Shown piece after piece: positions 26,427 to 34,385 of a DNA stretch of 64,000 nt. Source of the DNA: Candidatus Harpocratesius repetitus (GTDB taxonomy: Archaea; Asgardarchaeota; Lokiarchaeia; Sigyniarchaeales; Promethearchaeaceae); NCBI GenBank assembly GCA_021498095.1, contig JAIZWK010000001.1, forward strand, positions 3,473,450 to 3,537,449, written 5' to 3'. Under the pieces are notes generated by a model that worked only from the letters and a program-made list of their open reading frames with translations, was not told the origin of the DNA and did no database searches. The number at the start of each line of letters is the position of its first letter. The first letter of the stretch is position 1. The position numbers and the translations under genes are program-made.

Positions 26427-26894
26427 TTACAAATCTTCATTATTAATTGGAGAATCAGAAACAGACTGCAAATATAAATCTATTATACGGTTTTTTATCG
26501 CACTTGAACTATGAAGGGTGTATTTTGTATAAAGCTTTTCTAACCGACGAACTTCTATGTTTCCGGCATTATTTTTAGATAAAAGTTCCTTTAATTTAGA
26601 AACACTTATTTTTTGGTTGGGACCTAAAAGGATAATATCTGGTTTTAAACTTAGGGCTTTGGCAAGATAATTGTTATTTTCATTACCTAACGTTGCATAA
26701 GTCACATATTTTATAGATTGGATAATTTCTAAGCGTTGCTGCTCACAAATAATTGGAGGTTGCTTCTTCCACTTCTTAATTGTAGAATCACGTGCAAGAA
26801 TTACATATACATCTCCTAATTTTGCAGCTTCTTGAAAGAGAAACAAATGACCAGGATGTAAAATGTCAAAACATCCAGTTACTAATACCCGCAT
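26427..26894 (-). CDS. ribL: Archaeal FAD synthetase (RibL-type cytidylyltransferase fold)
   Basis: The 155-residue protein has the nucleotidylyltransferase H-x-G-H motif ('GCFDILHPGHLFLFQEAA') and the C-terminal 'HSSSAIKNRI' (S-S-S-x-I-K) signature. RibL transfers AMP to FMN to make FAD in archaea. Two cysteines typical of RibL-type C-terminal ends are not obvious, so a related glycerol-3-phosphate or other cytidylyltransferase remains possible. The gene lies upstream of the epimerase on the same strand. Confidence 0.75.
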   Translation of the reverse strand: MRVLVTGCFDILHPGHLFLFQEAAKLGDVYVILARDSTIKKWKKQPPIICEQQRLEIIQSIKYVTYATLGNENNNYLAKALSLKPDIILLGPNQKISVSKLKELLSKNNAGNIEVRRLEKLYTKYTLHSSSAIKNRIIDLYLQSVSDSPINNEDL

Positions 26895-27014
26895 AATATT
26901 TCCAGATCATAGATGAAAGTTTCTTAAATTATTTTATTGAAGTGGAGGTTCTATTTGATTTTTTCGTTCTATAAAATGCGGAAATTAATTTCAATCTCAA
27001 CTTTTATTGAATTT

Positions 27015-28154
27015 TTATTGAAATAATCCCAAATGAGCTTTAGTCCATTCAATTACATTATGAATACCTTTTTTAGGTGAAATTTGTGGCTTCCAATCTA
27101 GAACCCTTGAAACTTTAGAAATATCTGAGATATACACTTTTTGATCTCCGTCACGAGTGCTGTTATAATCAATGTGTAATGGTTTGTTTAAATCTCGACT
27201 TATTATATCCAAAACTTCCCGTAATGAAACGGAATTAGTTAATCCACCTCCAACATTGAATATCAAAGGTTCTATGGAAAAATTTGATCGAAATTGAGAA
27301 TAATTGGATTTTACATGGTTGATGAAGTGGTCCACTAATGAAATTAAATCAGAAATGTAAAGTAAATCCCGTACCTGCTTTCCATTTCCAAAAATAGTAA
27401 TTGGCTTATTTAATAATGCTTGAATAACCAAATGAGAAATCCAGCCTTGACCTTCAAAACCAAATTGCTGCGGACCATAAATGCAAGACATTCTGAAAAT
27501 TCCAGCAGGAATCCTATATGTTCGACAATATTCTTGTACGTATAAATCTCCAGCAAGCTTTGAAACACCATAAGGTGTGTGTTTTGTATGATCAATACCA
27601 AAAAGCTCAGTAAATCCATTTGGCGGATCTATCAATGTATAGCGGACTTGGTCTTCTCTAATCAAACTTTGGTTGATTTTTGTCCCATAGACTTTATTTG
27701 TGGAAAGAAAAAGGAAAATCGGCGGATGAGAACATTGACGCACCGCTTCCAGTGTATTTATCAAACCAATAACATTATCTTGAAAATCAATAAATGGATT
27801 TAAAATCGAATCAACTGCAGAAGTTTGACCAGCAGCATGAATAATTACAGTAGGTTTTTCAGAAGTTATGATTCGCTTGATTTCTATAGAATTGCATAGA
27901 TTTTCTAAATAAATTTTAACTTGAGGATAATTCTGACTTAAAAAGCGGAGATTAAAAGGAATTTTAGATGAATCAACATTATTAATATTGAAAACATTCC
28001 CCTTTCTGATAAGATTTTGAAGGGATTTTATAAAATTTGGTCCAGGACGGGAGAGATTATCGATGCAAATAACATAATTACCTTTATCAGCAAAATATTG
28101 AGCCAAATTTATACCGATAAAGCCTAAACCTCCCGTTATCAAGATTCTTTCCAT
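27015..28154 (-). CDS. NAD-dependent epimerase/dehydratase (CDP-paratose 2-epimerase-like)
   Basis: The 379-residue short-chain dehydrogenase-type enzyme has a Rossmann start ('ILITGGLGFIGINLAQYF'), 'VICIDNLSRPG' as in CDP-paratose/CDP-tyvelose epimerases, the catalytic Y-x3-K ('TPYGVSKLAGDLY') and the C-terminal 'GNGKQVRDLLYISDL'. It acts on a nucleotide sugar; the precise sugar is not determinable. It may cooperate with the nucleotidylyltransferase at 5144 in surface glycan synthesis (inference). Confidence 0.8.
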   Translation of the reverse strand: MERILITGGLGFIGINLAQYFADKGNYVICIDNLSRPGPNFIKSLQNLIRKGNVFNINNVDSSKIPFNLRFLSQNYPQVKIYLENLCNSIEIKRIITSEKPTVIIHAAGQTSAVDSILNPFIDFQDNVIGLINTLEAVRQCSHPPIFLFLSTNKVYGTKINQSLIREDQVRYTLIDPPNGFTELFGIDHTKHTPYGVSKLAGDLYVQEYCRTYRIPAGIFRMSCIYGPQQFGFEGQGWISHLVIQALLNKPITIFGNGKQVRDLLYISDLISLVDHFINHVKSNYSQFRSNFSIEPLIFNVGGGLTNSVSLREVLDIISRDLNKPLHIDYNSTRDGDQKVYISDISKVSRVLDWKPQISPKKGIHNVIEWTKAHLGLFQ

Positions 28155-28271
28155 ATAAATATAACCACATCTCTTATATGTTCTTTTTATTATCCTTTAA
28201 ATCAATTTTTCTATTCATTTTTACCGATTACTCAACTTAATAATTCACATAGTGCGATTACTCAACTTTAC

Positions 28272-28916
28272 TTATTCAACCTTATCTATTTGATTAAGAT
28301 TTTGTTTCAATTTATGCATTTGCAAAGAAAGAGTGACATCTGCCTCAGTTCGAGCCAATATTCCCCGAGCAGCATCGATCTTCTTACGCAATCCAGGTAT
28401 TAATCCATTTGGGTAATCTAATGTAAATAAATAATTGTAAAACTCAGACATTTCTTCTAATAAAACAGATGCTTGAGTATAGTTTTCTTCTCTCAAACAT
28501 CTTAAAATATAACGTCTTAATTCTCCCACTACATCAGCACAAGCATAAGCATAATCTTCTACTTCAATATGACAATCTTCAGGTTCTGGAAGAGAATTAT
28601 GAACAATTAGTTCATAAAAGATAATTGCCTCACCAGTTTCTTGTTTTACTATCTGAAGATAATCCTTTGGGAAATTTCCAGGAGCCTGTGAAATAAGAAC
28701 GTTCATTTTTGATAAATTTTCTTTTAAGCGAACAATTTTTTCAGGGATACTCTCATGCTCATGACGATGCACATTTTTAATTATTTCGCTACACATTCTA
28801 ACAGTCTGTCTTTGCAAAGGCAAAATTTTCTCCCGAATTTCGTCCATTCCATCATAATATGCTCTAATACGAGTAAAAATACGATCAAGTTGCTCTTTCA
28901 TTTTAATTTCCAACAT
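28272..28916 (-). CDS. Translin-family RNA/ssDNA-binding protein
   Basis: The 214-residue all-helical protein matches archaeal translin (COG2178): 'RIFTRIRAYYDGMDEIREK' N-terminal helix, 'QETGEAIIFYEL' and 'DVVGELRRYILRCLRE', then 'FTLDYPNGLIPGLRKKIDAARGIL'. Acidic residues in 'QETGEAIIFYE' correspond to the region holding the Trax nuclease residues. Eukaryotic translin/Trax (C3PO) processes small RNAs with Argonaute, and archaeal homologues are reported to be RNases. Given the Argonaute and RNase III genes 22-25 kb away, it is a candidate accessory factor. An alternative ATG lies 5 codons downstream. Confidence 0.85.
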   Translation of the reverse strand: MLEIKMKEQLDRIFTRIRAYYDGMDEIREKILPLQRQTVRMCSEIIKNVHRHEHESIPEKIVRLKENLSKMNVLISQAPGNFPKDYLQIVKQETGEAIIFYELIVHNSLPEPEDCHIEVEDYAYACADVVGELRRYILRCLREENYTQASVLLEEMSEFYNYLFTLDYPNGLIPGLRKKIDAARGILARTEADVTLSLQMHKLKQNLNQIDKVE

Positions 28917-28976
28917 GTAACAAAATAATTATTCATTATTCAATTCTTCTCACAAACGAATCAACACTTAAAATTT

Positions 28977-30041
28977 CTAAATTAAAGAAAGCAGATCGGA
29001 TATTGCATCCTTCATAGGCTTATCTTCATGCAGTATTTTATATATTTGAGTGGTCAAGGGTAAATTAATTCCATTTTGAATAGCAAATTGATGAACAGAT
29101 TTCGCTGCCCAAACCCCTTCTGCAACCATTCCGTGCATTTCTTCCTTAATTTGAGCAAATGTCTTACCTTCCGCTAATTTTTGCCCATAAGAACGATTAC
29201 GAGATAATTTTGAAGAACAGGTTGCTATCAAATCACCCACACCTGCAATTCCAAAAAAGGTTTTTCTCGCACATCCAAAATGCTTGCCAATTCGGTTCAT
29301 TTCTGTGAGCCCTAAAGTAATAATACTTCCCTTAGAATTATCGCCAAGATTTAGACCATCACAAATTCCAACCGCAATTGCAGTAATATTCTTAACGGCT
29401 CCACAAATTTCTATACCTCGTTCATCTGTTAGAGCATAGGGTTTAAATGTTTTTGTATGAAATAATGAAACAAGACCAGGAAGAATTTCTTCATGGATTG
29501 AAGCAATAACAGTAGCTGTAGGTTGACCCATTGCTACTTCTTTGGATAAATTAGGGCCAGAAAGAGCAGCAACCTTTACATTTTCTGGAAGAACCTCCCG
29601 TAAAACCTCTGACATAAGCTTAAATGTATCATATTCTAAACCTTTAGAAACCGAAACTAATTTATATTCCTTATCAGGAAGGAATAATGGAGCAATTTTT
29701 TGAGCCATACTTCTCACAAATGCTGAAGGAACTGCAAAAACAATTACATCAGAGTTTGGAACTACAGATTCTAATTTTGAATAAGCTTTTAAATTAGGAG
29801 AAAGCGCAATATTTGGCAAATACTGAGGATTTTTATGCAAATTATTAATGTGATCAACAGTTTCTTGCTCATAACTCCATATTTTGACAGATATTCCCTT
29901 TGTGGCTAAAAGGTTGCCTAAAGTAGTCCCCCACCCACCTGCTCCAATTACTGAGACATTTAGATCACTTAAGTCATTTAAACCATTTGGGTTATTTGGA
30001 TCATTTGAGACACTTGGAATTTCATGGATTTTTGTTTTCAT
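28977..30041 (-). CDS. gpsA: NAD(P)-dependent sn-glycerol-3-phosphate dehydrogenase
   Basis: The 354-residue protein is a clear GpsA: 'VSVIGAGGWGTTLGNLLATKG' nucleotide-binding loop, 'AVPSAFVRS', catalytic Lys in 'CGAVKNITAIAVGICDGL', 'GDNSKGSIITLGLTEM' and 'GIAGVGDLIATCSS'. It reduces dihydroxyacetone phosphate to sn-glycerol-3-phosphate, the bacterial/eukaryotic lipid backbone isomer. The protein has an unusual N-terminal extension of about 27 residues rich in Asn, Pro and Asp. No G1P dehydrogenase is in the window. A catabolic role cannot be excluded. Confidence 0.92.
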   Translation of the reverse strand: MKTKIHEIPSVSNDPNNPNGLNDLSDLNVSVIGAGGWGTTLGNLLATKGISVKIWSYEQETVDHINNLHKNPQYLPNIALSPNLKAYSKLESVVPNSDVIVFAVPSAFVRSMAQKIAPLFLPDKEYKLVSVSKGLEYDTFKLMSEVLREVLPENVKVAALSGPNLSKEVAMGQPTATVIASIHEEILPGLVSLFHTKTFKPYALTDERGIEICGAVKNITAIAVGICDGLNLGDNSKGSIITLGLTEMNRIGKHFGCARKTFFGIAGVGDLIATCSSKLSRNRSYGQKLAEGKTFAQIKEEMHGMVAEGVWAAKSVHQFAIQNGINLPLTTQIYKILHEDKPMKDAISDLLSLI

Positions 30042-30170
30042 ATCTGAAATTTATACTTAATTTTTTATCAATCTTTTTTTAAATAAGATATCTTTAAATT
30101 TCTTATATATGGGAATTACTTGTAATATGAAAATATTATAATAAAAAATGTATATATAATAATATTTGAT

Positions 30171-31337
30171 GTGATTAGATTGAAAAAAGGTGAAATTGCG
30201 TATATTAACCCAGAACTGTTAAAATATGCAAGAATTGAAATCGGATTGTCAATTGAAGAAGCATCGAAAAATATCGTTACTAAAAATAAATTAAATGCAG
30301 CAGAACTAGGTAAGGATCATTTAACCTTTAACAAATTGATAAAAATCTCAAATCGATATAAACTTCCAATAACTTTTTTCTATTTGAACAAACCATACAC
30401 AGATTCGCTCATAACTCAATTTCGTTCTATAAAATCTAGAGAAGTTAGATTGACTCCAGAACTTAGGAAAAGCTTTTATGATATAAACTTAAAGAGAAAT
30501 CTCGCAATCGAGTTTAAAAAATACGATTTGAATGAATATAATTATGAATATGTCAATTCAATTGAATTGCAAACCCCAATAAAACAAGTTGCAGAAGAAA
30601 TCAGACATTTATTGCACTTCAAAGAACCTGTTGTTGATTGGAAGGATGATTATCAAGCCCTCAACAATTGGATAAAAGCGATGGAAGATTTAGGAATTTT
30701 GGTTTTCCAAATATCAAAAATTCCTGTTAATATTGTTAGAGGTTTTTCGATTTCAAAAACACCATATCCTACTATTGTAATTAATAGAGCAGATCGACCA
30801 TTTGGAAGAATATATTCTATTGTCCATGAATTTGTCCATATTATATCAATTGATAATAAAGAAAATATATTCTATTCTGAAAATAATGAATTTAATAATA
30901 AATCTAAAGGGAATATTGAAGCATTTTGTAATAAAGTTGCAGCAGAAGTTTTAATGCCAGAAACAGAGTTTATTCATCAAGCATATAAAATATTAAAGCA
31001 ATCTGAAAATACTTGGAACAAAAAGAATATAAAAAAAATAAGTAAGCATTTTTGGGTTAGTCAAGAAGCCATTTTAATTAGACTGAAGACTTTTTCTTTA
31101 ATTAACAAAAAAGAATTTGATTTTCAAATGAAAAGATTAAACAAGAATGTTCATGGTTCTGGATTTGAAAATAAACAACATATGAAGGTAATTAGAACTA
31201 ACTCTTATCATTTCCTTAATAATCTACTTAATGCTTATGCAGAAAGAGAAATAACTGCTTCAAAATTATCTAAAATATTACAGATGAAACTTATTCATTT
31301 GGATGCTTTAGAAAAAGAGTTTTGGAAGAATAAATAA
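30171..31337 (+). CDS. XRE HTH plus ImmA/IrrE metallopeptidase (antitoxin-like regulator)
   Basis: The 388-residue protein has an N-terminal XRE-like HTH (about 10-65, 'IGLSIEEASKNIV'), a linker, and a central DUF955/ImmA-IrrE domain with the zinc motif H-E-F-V-H ('SIVHEFVHIIS') and 'FCNKVAAEVLMPETEF', which supplies the third ligand region. Such proteins cleave repressors or act as antitoxins. GTG start at 30171, with a TATA-like stretch (TGTATATATAAT) about 25 nt upstream. Its TAA overlaps the ATG of a PIN-toxin frame (TAATG), the usual pairing with DUF4411 PIN proteins. Confidence 0.82.
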   Translation: MIRLKKGEIAYINPELLKYARIEIGLSIEEASKNIVTKNKLNAAELGKDHLTFNKLIKISNRYKLPITFFYLNKPYTDSLITQFRSIKSREVRLTPELRKSFYDINLKRNLAIEFKKYDLNEYNYEYVNSIELQTPIKQVAEEIRHLLHFKEPVVDWKDDYQALNNWIKAMEDLGILVFQISKIPVNIVRGFSISKTPYPTIVINRADRPFGRIYSIVHEFVHIISIDNKENIFYSENNEFNNKSKGNIEAFCNKVAAEVLMPETEFIHQAYKILKQSENTWNKKNIKKISKHFWVSQEAILIRLKTFSLINKKEFDFQMKRLNKNVHGSGFENKQHMKVIRTNSYHFLNNLLNAYAEREITASKLSKILQMKLIHLDALEKEFWKNK

Positions 31338-31858
31338 TGCATGATTTAGATCAACTTTTATCCACTAATTCAAAGACGAAAAAGAGAAGAACCTAATTTT
31401 CATTCGATACAAGTGCATTTATAGATTCATGGAGAAGATACTATCCTAAAGATCTCTTTCCTCGTCTCTGGGATTTTATTACTGAAAAAATAAAGAATAA
31501 AACAATTATAGCGAGTAGCATAGTAAAGATAGAATTAAAAGCCCAAAATGACGATTTAACAGAATATATTGATCAATTCAATAATTTATTTGTTGAACCA
31601 GATGAAAGAGTACAAAATATAGTGAAGCGTCTAATAAATAATCCAAATTTCAACAAGTGGGGAATAGATCATTCACATCAGGCAGACCCATTTGTTGTTT
31701 CTTTAGCGAAAGTGAAGAATCTGAAAGTAGTAAGTTATGAAAATCCAAGAAAAGAGAAAAATAGCATTCCAGCAGCTTGTCAATTATTAAATGTTGAGCA
31801 TTTATCTTTTATCGATTTTTTGAGAGAAGAATCCTTTCAAACTTTTATTGACAATTAA
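31337..31858 (+). pseudogene. DUF4411-type PIN toxin with an in-frame TAA
   Basis: One frame runs from ATG 31337 to the stop at 31856-31858 and is interrupted only by TAA at 31394-31396 (codon 20). After it the frame encodes a DUF4411/PIN protein: 'FSFDTSAFIDSWRRYYP', 'LWDFI', 'IVKIELK' and 'HQADPFVVSLAKVKNLKVVS'. No ATG, GTG or TTG restores the N-terminal catalytic Asp ('FDTSAF'); the first start codon after the stop (GTG 31622) deletes half the domain. The toxin is therefore probably dead, with its antitoxin-like partner upstream intact. Confidence 0.75.
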
Positions 31859-31874
31859 AAAAATAAAGAAAAAT

Positions 31875-32327
31875 TCAAACATCCTGCACTAAAATCGTTG
31901 CTTTTCCTTCCGTTACAATTATACCATTTTGATTTTTAACAATAGTCTCTAAAATCAATAACTTCATGGGAGGTTTTCCTTCACGCTCTTTAACTTTTTT
32001 CTCGATTACTGTAGCGATCGCAGTCAATTCATCTCCAATATACACCGGTTTTCGAAATTTGCAGTATTGATCCAAATAAAGTGCTCCTGGTCCGGGTAAC
32101 TTCATGCCAATTACTGCACTAATAAGTCCTGAAGAAAATGCCCCATGAACTAAACGTTTCTTAAAAATCGTTTTTGCAGCAAATTCGTCATTAAAATGCA
32201 GCGGATTATAATCAGTGGTCAATTTCCCAAATTGTTCCACCGTTTCATTGGAGGTTTTTACTGTTATTTGTGCTGTATCTCCAACGTTAAATTCATCAAA
32301 TGATTTTATATGAATTTCTTGTGTCAT
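31875..32327 (-). CDS. MaoC-like (R)-specific enoyl-CoA hydratase
   Basis: The 150-residue hotdog-fold protein has the hydratase-2 motif: 'DYNPLHFNDEFAAKTIFKKR' (catalytic Asp and His) followed by 'LVHGAFSSGLISAVIGMKLPG'. Length and layout match PhaJ/MaoC single-domain enzymes that hydrate trans-2-enoyl-CoA to (R)-3-hydroxyacyl-CoA. Its 3' end is convergent with the broken PIN toxin, 16 bp apart. Confidence 0.88.
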   Translation of the reverse strand: MTQEIHIKSFDEFNVGDTAQITVKTSNETVEQFGKLTTDYNPLHFNDEFAAKTIFKKRLVHGAFSSGLISAVIGMKLPGPGALYLDQYCKFRKPVYIGDELTAIATVIEKKVKEREGKPPMKLLILETIVKNQNGIIVTEGKATILVQDV

Positions 32328-32417
32328 AATTAAATCCCCATTATTTCATAAGCGGGGAAAATTCTTAATAAATTCTTCTATATTTCTAATTTTCGATGAA
32401 TTTCAAAATTCAATGAC

Positions 32418-32728
32418 CAATTTGGATACTACTTTTTTTTATTCCATCTTCTCAATATTCTTTTTATTTGTGTATTTGAAGGATATCTCCTTCTAAAGCG
32501 AAGATAAAGTTGTTCTTCTACATAAGATTCTTTTTTTGGATATTTTTCACAAAGTTTTTATCACACTAAAAATTCGAATTTATATGGTAGGACGCCCTCG
32601 AAAGCCCCAAACCAAGATCTTTCGAGATTTTGAGATAGAAACACCTTCTGGTGATATAAAAATGCTTAAAGAAATACTAATCTGCTGTCCAAATTTCCAT
32701 TCTTCTCACGTTTGAAATCATGGAACAC
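32418..32728 (+). repeat. IS-like repeat, copy 2 (311 bp)
   Basis: This block is similar throughout to 18326-18636. Identity ends abruptly at GGAACAC in both copies, then the sequences diverge, so this copy is a truncated 5' end of the same element. Confidence 0.75.
32584..32715 (+). pseudogene. Truncated zinc-ribbon transposase start
   Basis: The frame begins 'MVGRPRKPQTKIFRDFEIE' like the ORF at 18492, but ends at a TGA after 43 codons. The first zinc ligand pair is broken (C-P-N-F instead of C-P-I-C). Confidence 0.75.
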
Positions 32729-32730
32729 CA

Positions 32731-33087
32731 TTAGAAATAATGAGATATCATTAAAAGCAGGCACAAAAAAAGAGTTTAAAACCATTTCTCCATCAAATAA
32801 TGGATTTTCACCAGTTTTTTCAATATATTTTGATGCATTTTCACAAATTTAATAATAAGCTTTTTCATGAAAGATGAGATTTCAGGATTTTTTGGATTTT
32901 TATATTTGTCAATTATCTTTAAACCTTTCATATATTCATACTTACGATTGTTACCATATAATAATTATCTTCAGAAATATAATTGTGTCGCCTTAATATC
33001 TTGAACTACATAATAACAAGCTCCAACACTAAGAATATTAGCGAATAATGATCAAGTTTTTGTTGGTTCTCTTAATTTTTTTGACAT
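32731..33087 (-). pseudogene. Decayed gene of unknown family
   Basis: On the minus strand an ATG at 33085-33087 opens a frame with protein-like composition ('SLFANILSVGACYYVVQDI', 'YGNNRKYEYMKGLKIIDKY', 'NPKNPEISSFMKKLI'). It is broken by TGA, TGA and TAA and then shifts frame ('CENASKYIEKTGENPLFDGE'). It lies 48 nt after the UDG-like gene and was probably its operon partner. Family not recognised. Confidence 0.5.
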
Positions 33088-33135
33088 TTTTTCTCATCAC
33101 CATTATCTTATGAAATTTCTATTCACAAAAATTGT

Positions 33136-33936
33136 TTAATCTTCAATAATTTTTGAAATTAAAATTCTAGCATCATAATTTTTCACGAGATTATGTAAAT
33201 TCATTATTATTTCATCTCTTTTCGAATTTGTGGGAGAAAAATGGCTTAAAGGAATAATTAGTAATTTTCCATCTTTGTGTTGTATTAAATTTGATTTAAG
33301 AGAAGTAATTTTTGTTGTTATTTGGCTTGAATTTTGGTAATATTTTAAATTATCTTTACCAAATACTTTAACAAGATATTTCCAAGCTAATCCACCAAAA
33401 GAAATAATTATTTTTGGGTTACAAAGTTCTATTTCTTTCTTTAATATTGCAAGATGCATATTTTTGTCTGGATCTTTTTTATATCTAAATTTATAGGCAT
33501 CAGTAAAAATAAAATCGTTCAATAATTGCTTGTTGATATATTTTAAATAAGATTCAATTGATTTAATAGGATACTCCTTTGGAATTATTCCTAGTTCCCA
33601 AAATTTATGGAAAATGTTGCGTAAATATGGATTACCTGTAGCCAGCCAAGATCGAAGACTATTTTGATTTGTTTTCACAAAATCTAAGGCTGATTTAGCT
33701 GTTCCCATTCGTTTCCATTCTTCATATTTTTGCTTTTCAAGTTCAACTTCATATGAATAAATATTACCTTTTCCAGGATTTGCCATTATAATCATCCTAC
33801 TAGGTTTTATTGAAGATATATAATAACCAAATGGACAAATAGGAATTTTGTTAAGATTCCAATCATTCACAAAACATTTTTCAATACTTTTTAATCTTGA
33901 AATCTGTCGTATAATATCTAACAATTCGGGATGCAT
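33136..33936 (-). CDS. Uracil-DNA glycosylase-superfamily-like protein
   Basis: The 266-residue protein shows the pattern of family 4/5-like UDGs: an N-terminal 'IIMANPGKGN' (position of G-E-x-P-G), the central 'FIFTDAYKFRY' then 'EIELCNPKIIISFGGLAW' (D-x-x-K-C-R and P-k-I-I-x-l-G), and late 'IIPLSHFSPTN' (H-P-S-x-x-N loop). The usual active-site residues are only partly kept and the Cys ligands of Fe-S UDGs are absent, so enzymatic activity is uncertain. Such divergent UDG folds occur in accessory regions; a role in DNA or nucleotide damage surveillance is an inference. Confidence 0.55.
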   Translation of the reverse strand: MHPELLDIIRQISRLKSIEKCFVNDWNLNKIPICPFGYYISSIKPSRMIIMANPGKGNIYSYEVELEKQKYEEWKRMGTAKSALDFVKTNQNSLRSWLATGNPYLRNIFHKFWELGIIPKEYPIKSIESYLKYINKQLLNDFIFTDAYKFRYKKDPDKNMHLAILKKEIELCNPKIIISFGGLAWKYLVKVFGKDNLKYYQNSSQITTKITSLKSNLIQHKDGKLLIIPLSHFSPTNSKRDEIIMNLHNLVKNYDARILISKIIED

Positions 33937-34175
33937 TTTCCATCAATTTTGTTAATATTTTATAAATTTCAAGCTAACTTAACGCTTTAACCTTTCCTTT
34001 TAGTAGTAAGAAAGCGTTTTGAAGATTAAAATATTCTGTTCTTTTTTCCTTACCTATGATATGTTTTTTTATTATTTAAATAAGAACACCACTTCAAAAT
34101 CTCATAAAAAAGCCTTCAAACCACCTCCATACCGAAAAGACCCTGTACAACCTCACACTTCATAGATTATACGAA

Positions 34176-34337
34176 TTAATCAACAAACATTTCTTGGATA
34201 GTTTTTTTTATTTGGTCGATGGTTTTTATTATTTCTAAAGTGCCAAATTTCTTGATAAATCTCCTTCTATCCACTGTTCGTGTTTGATCTAGCACAATCC
34301 ATTCTGCTTTACCTGCAAAATTTAGTTTTACCCTTGA
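34176..34337 (-). pseudogene. C-terminal fragment of a MazF/PemK toxin
   Basis: On the minus strand the frame ending at TAA 34176-34178 reads 'EWIVLDQTRTVDRRRFIKKF' followed by 'GTLEIIKTI' and 'IQEMFVD'. This is the C-terminal strand-helix of MazF toxins (D-Q-x-R-T-x-D-x-x-R-L-x-K-x-x-G-x-L). A TGA closes the frame upstream and no N-terminal half is found. Confidence 0.7.
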
Positions 34338-34385
34338 TCACAGAAATATTGATTGTTAGAAATTAAAAAATAATCCAATTTTTAC

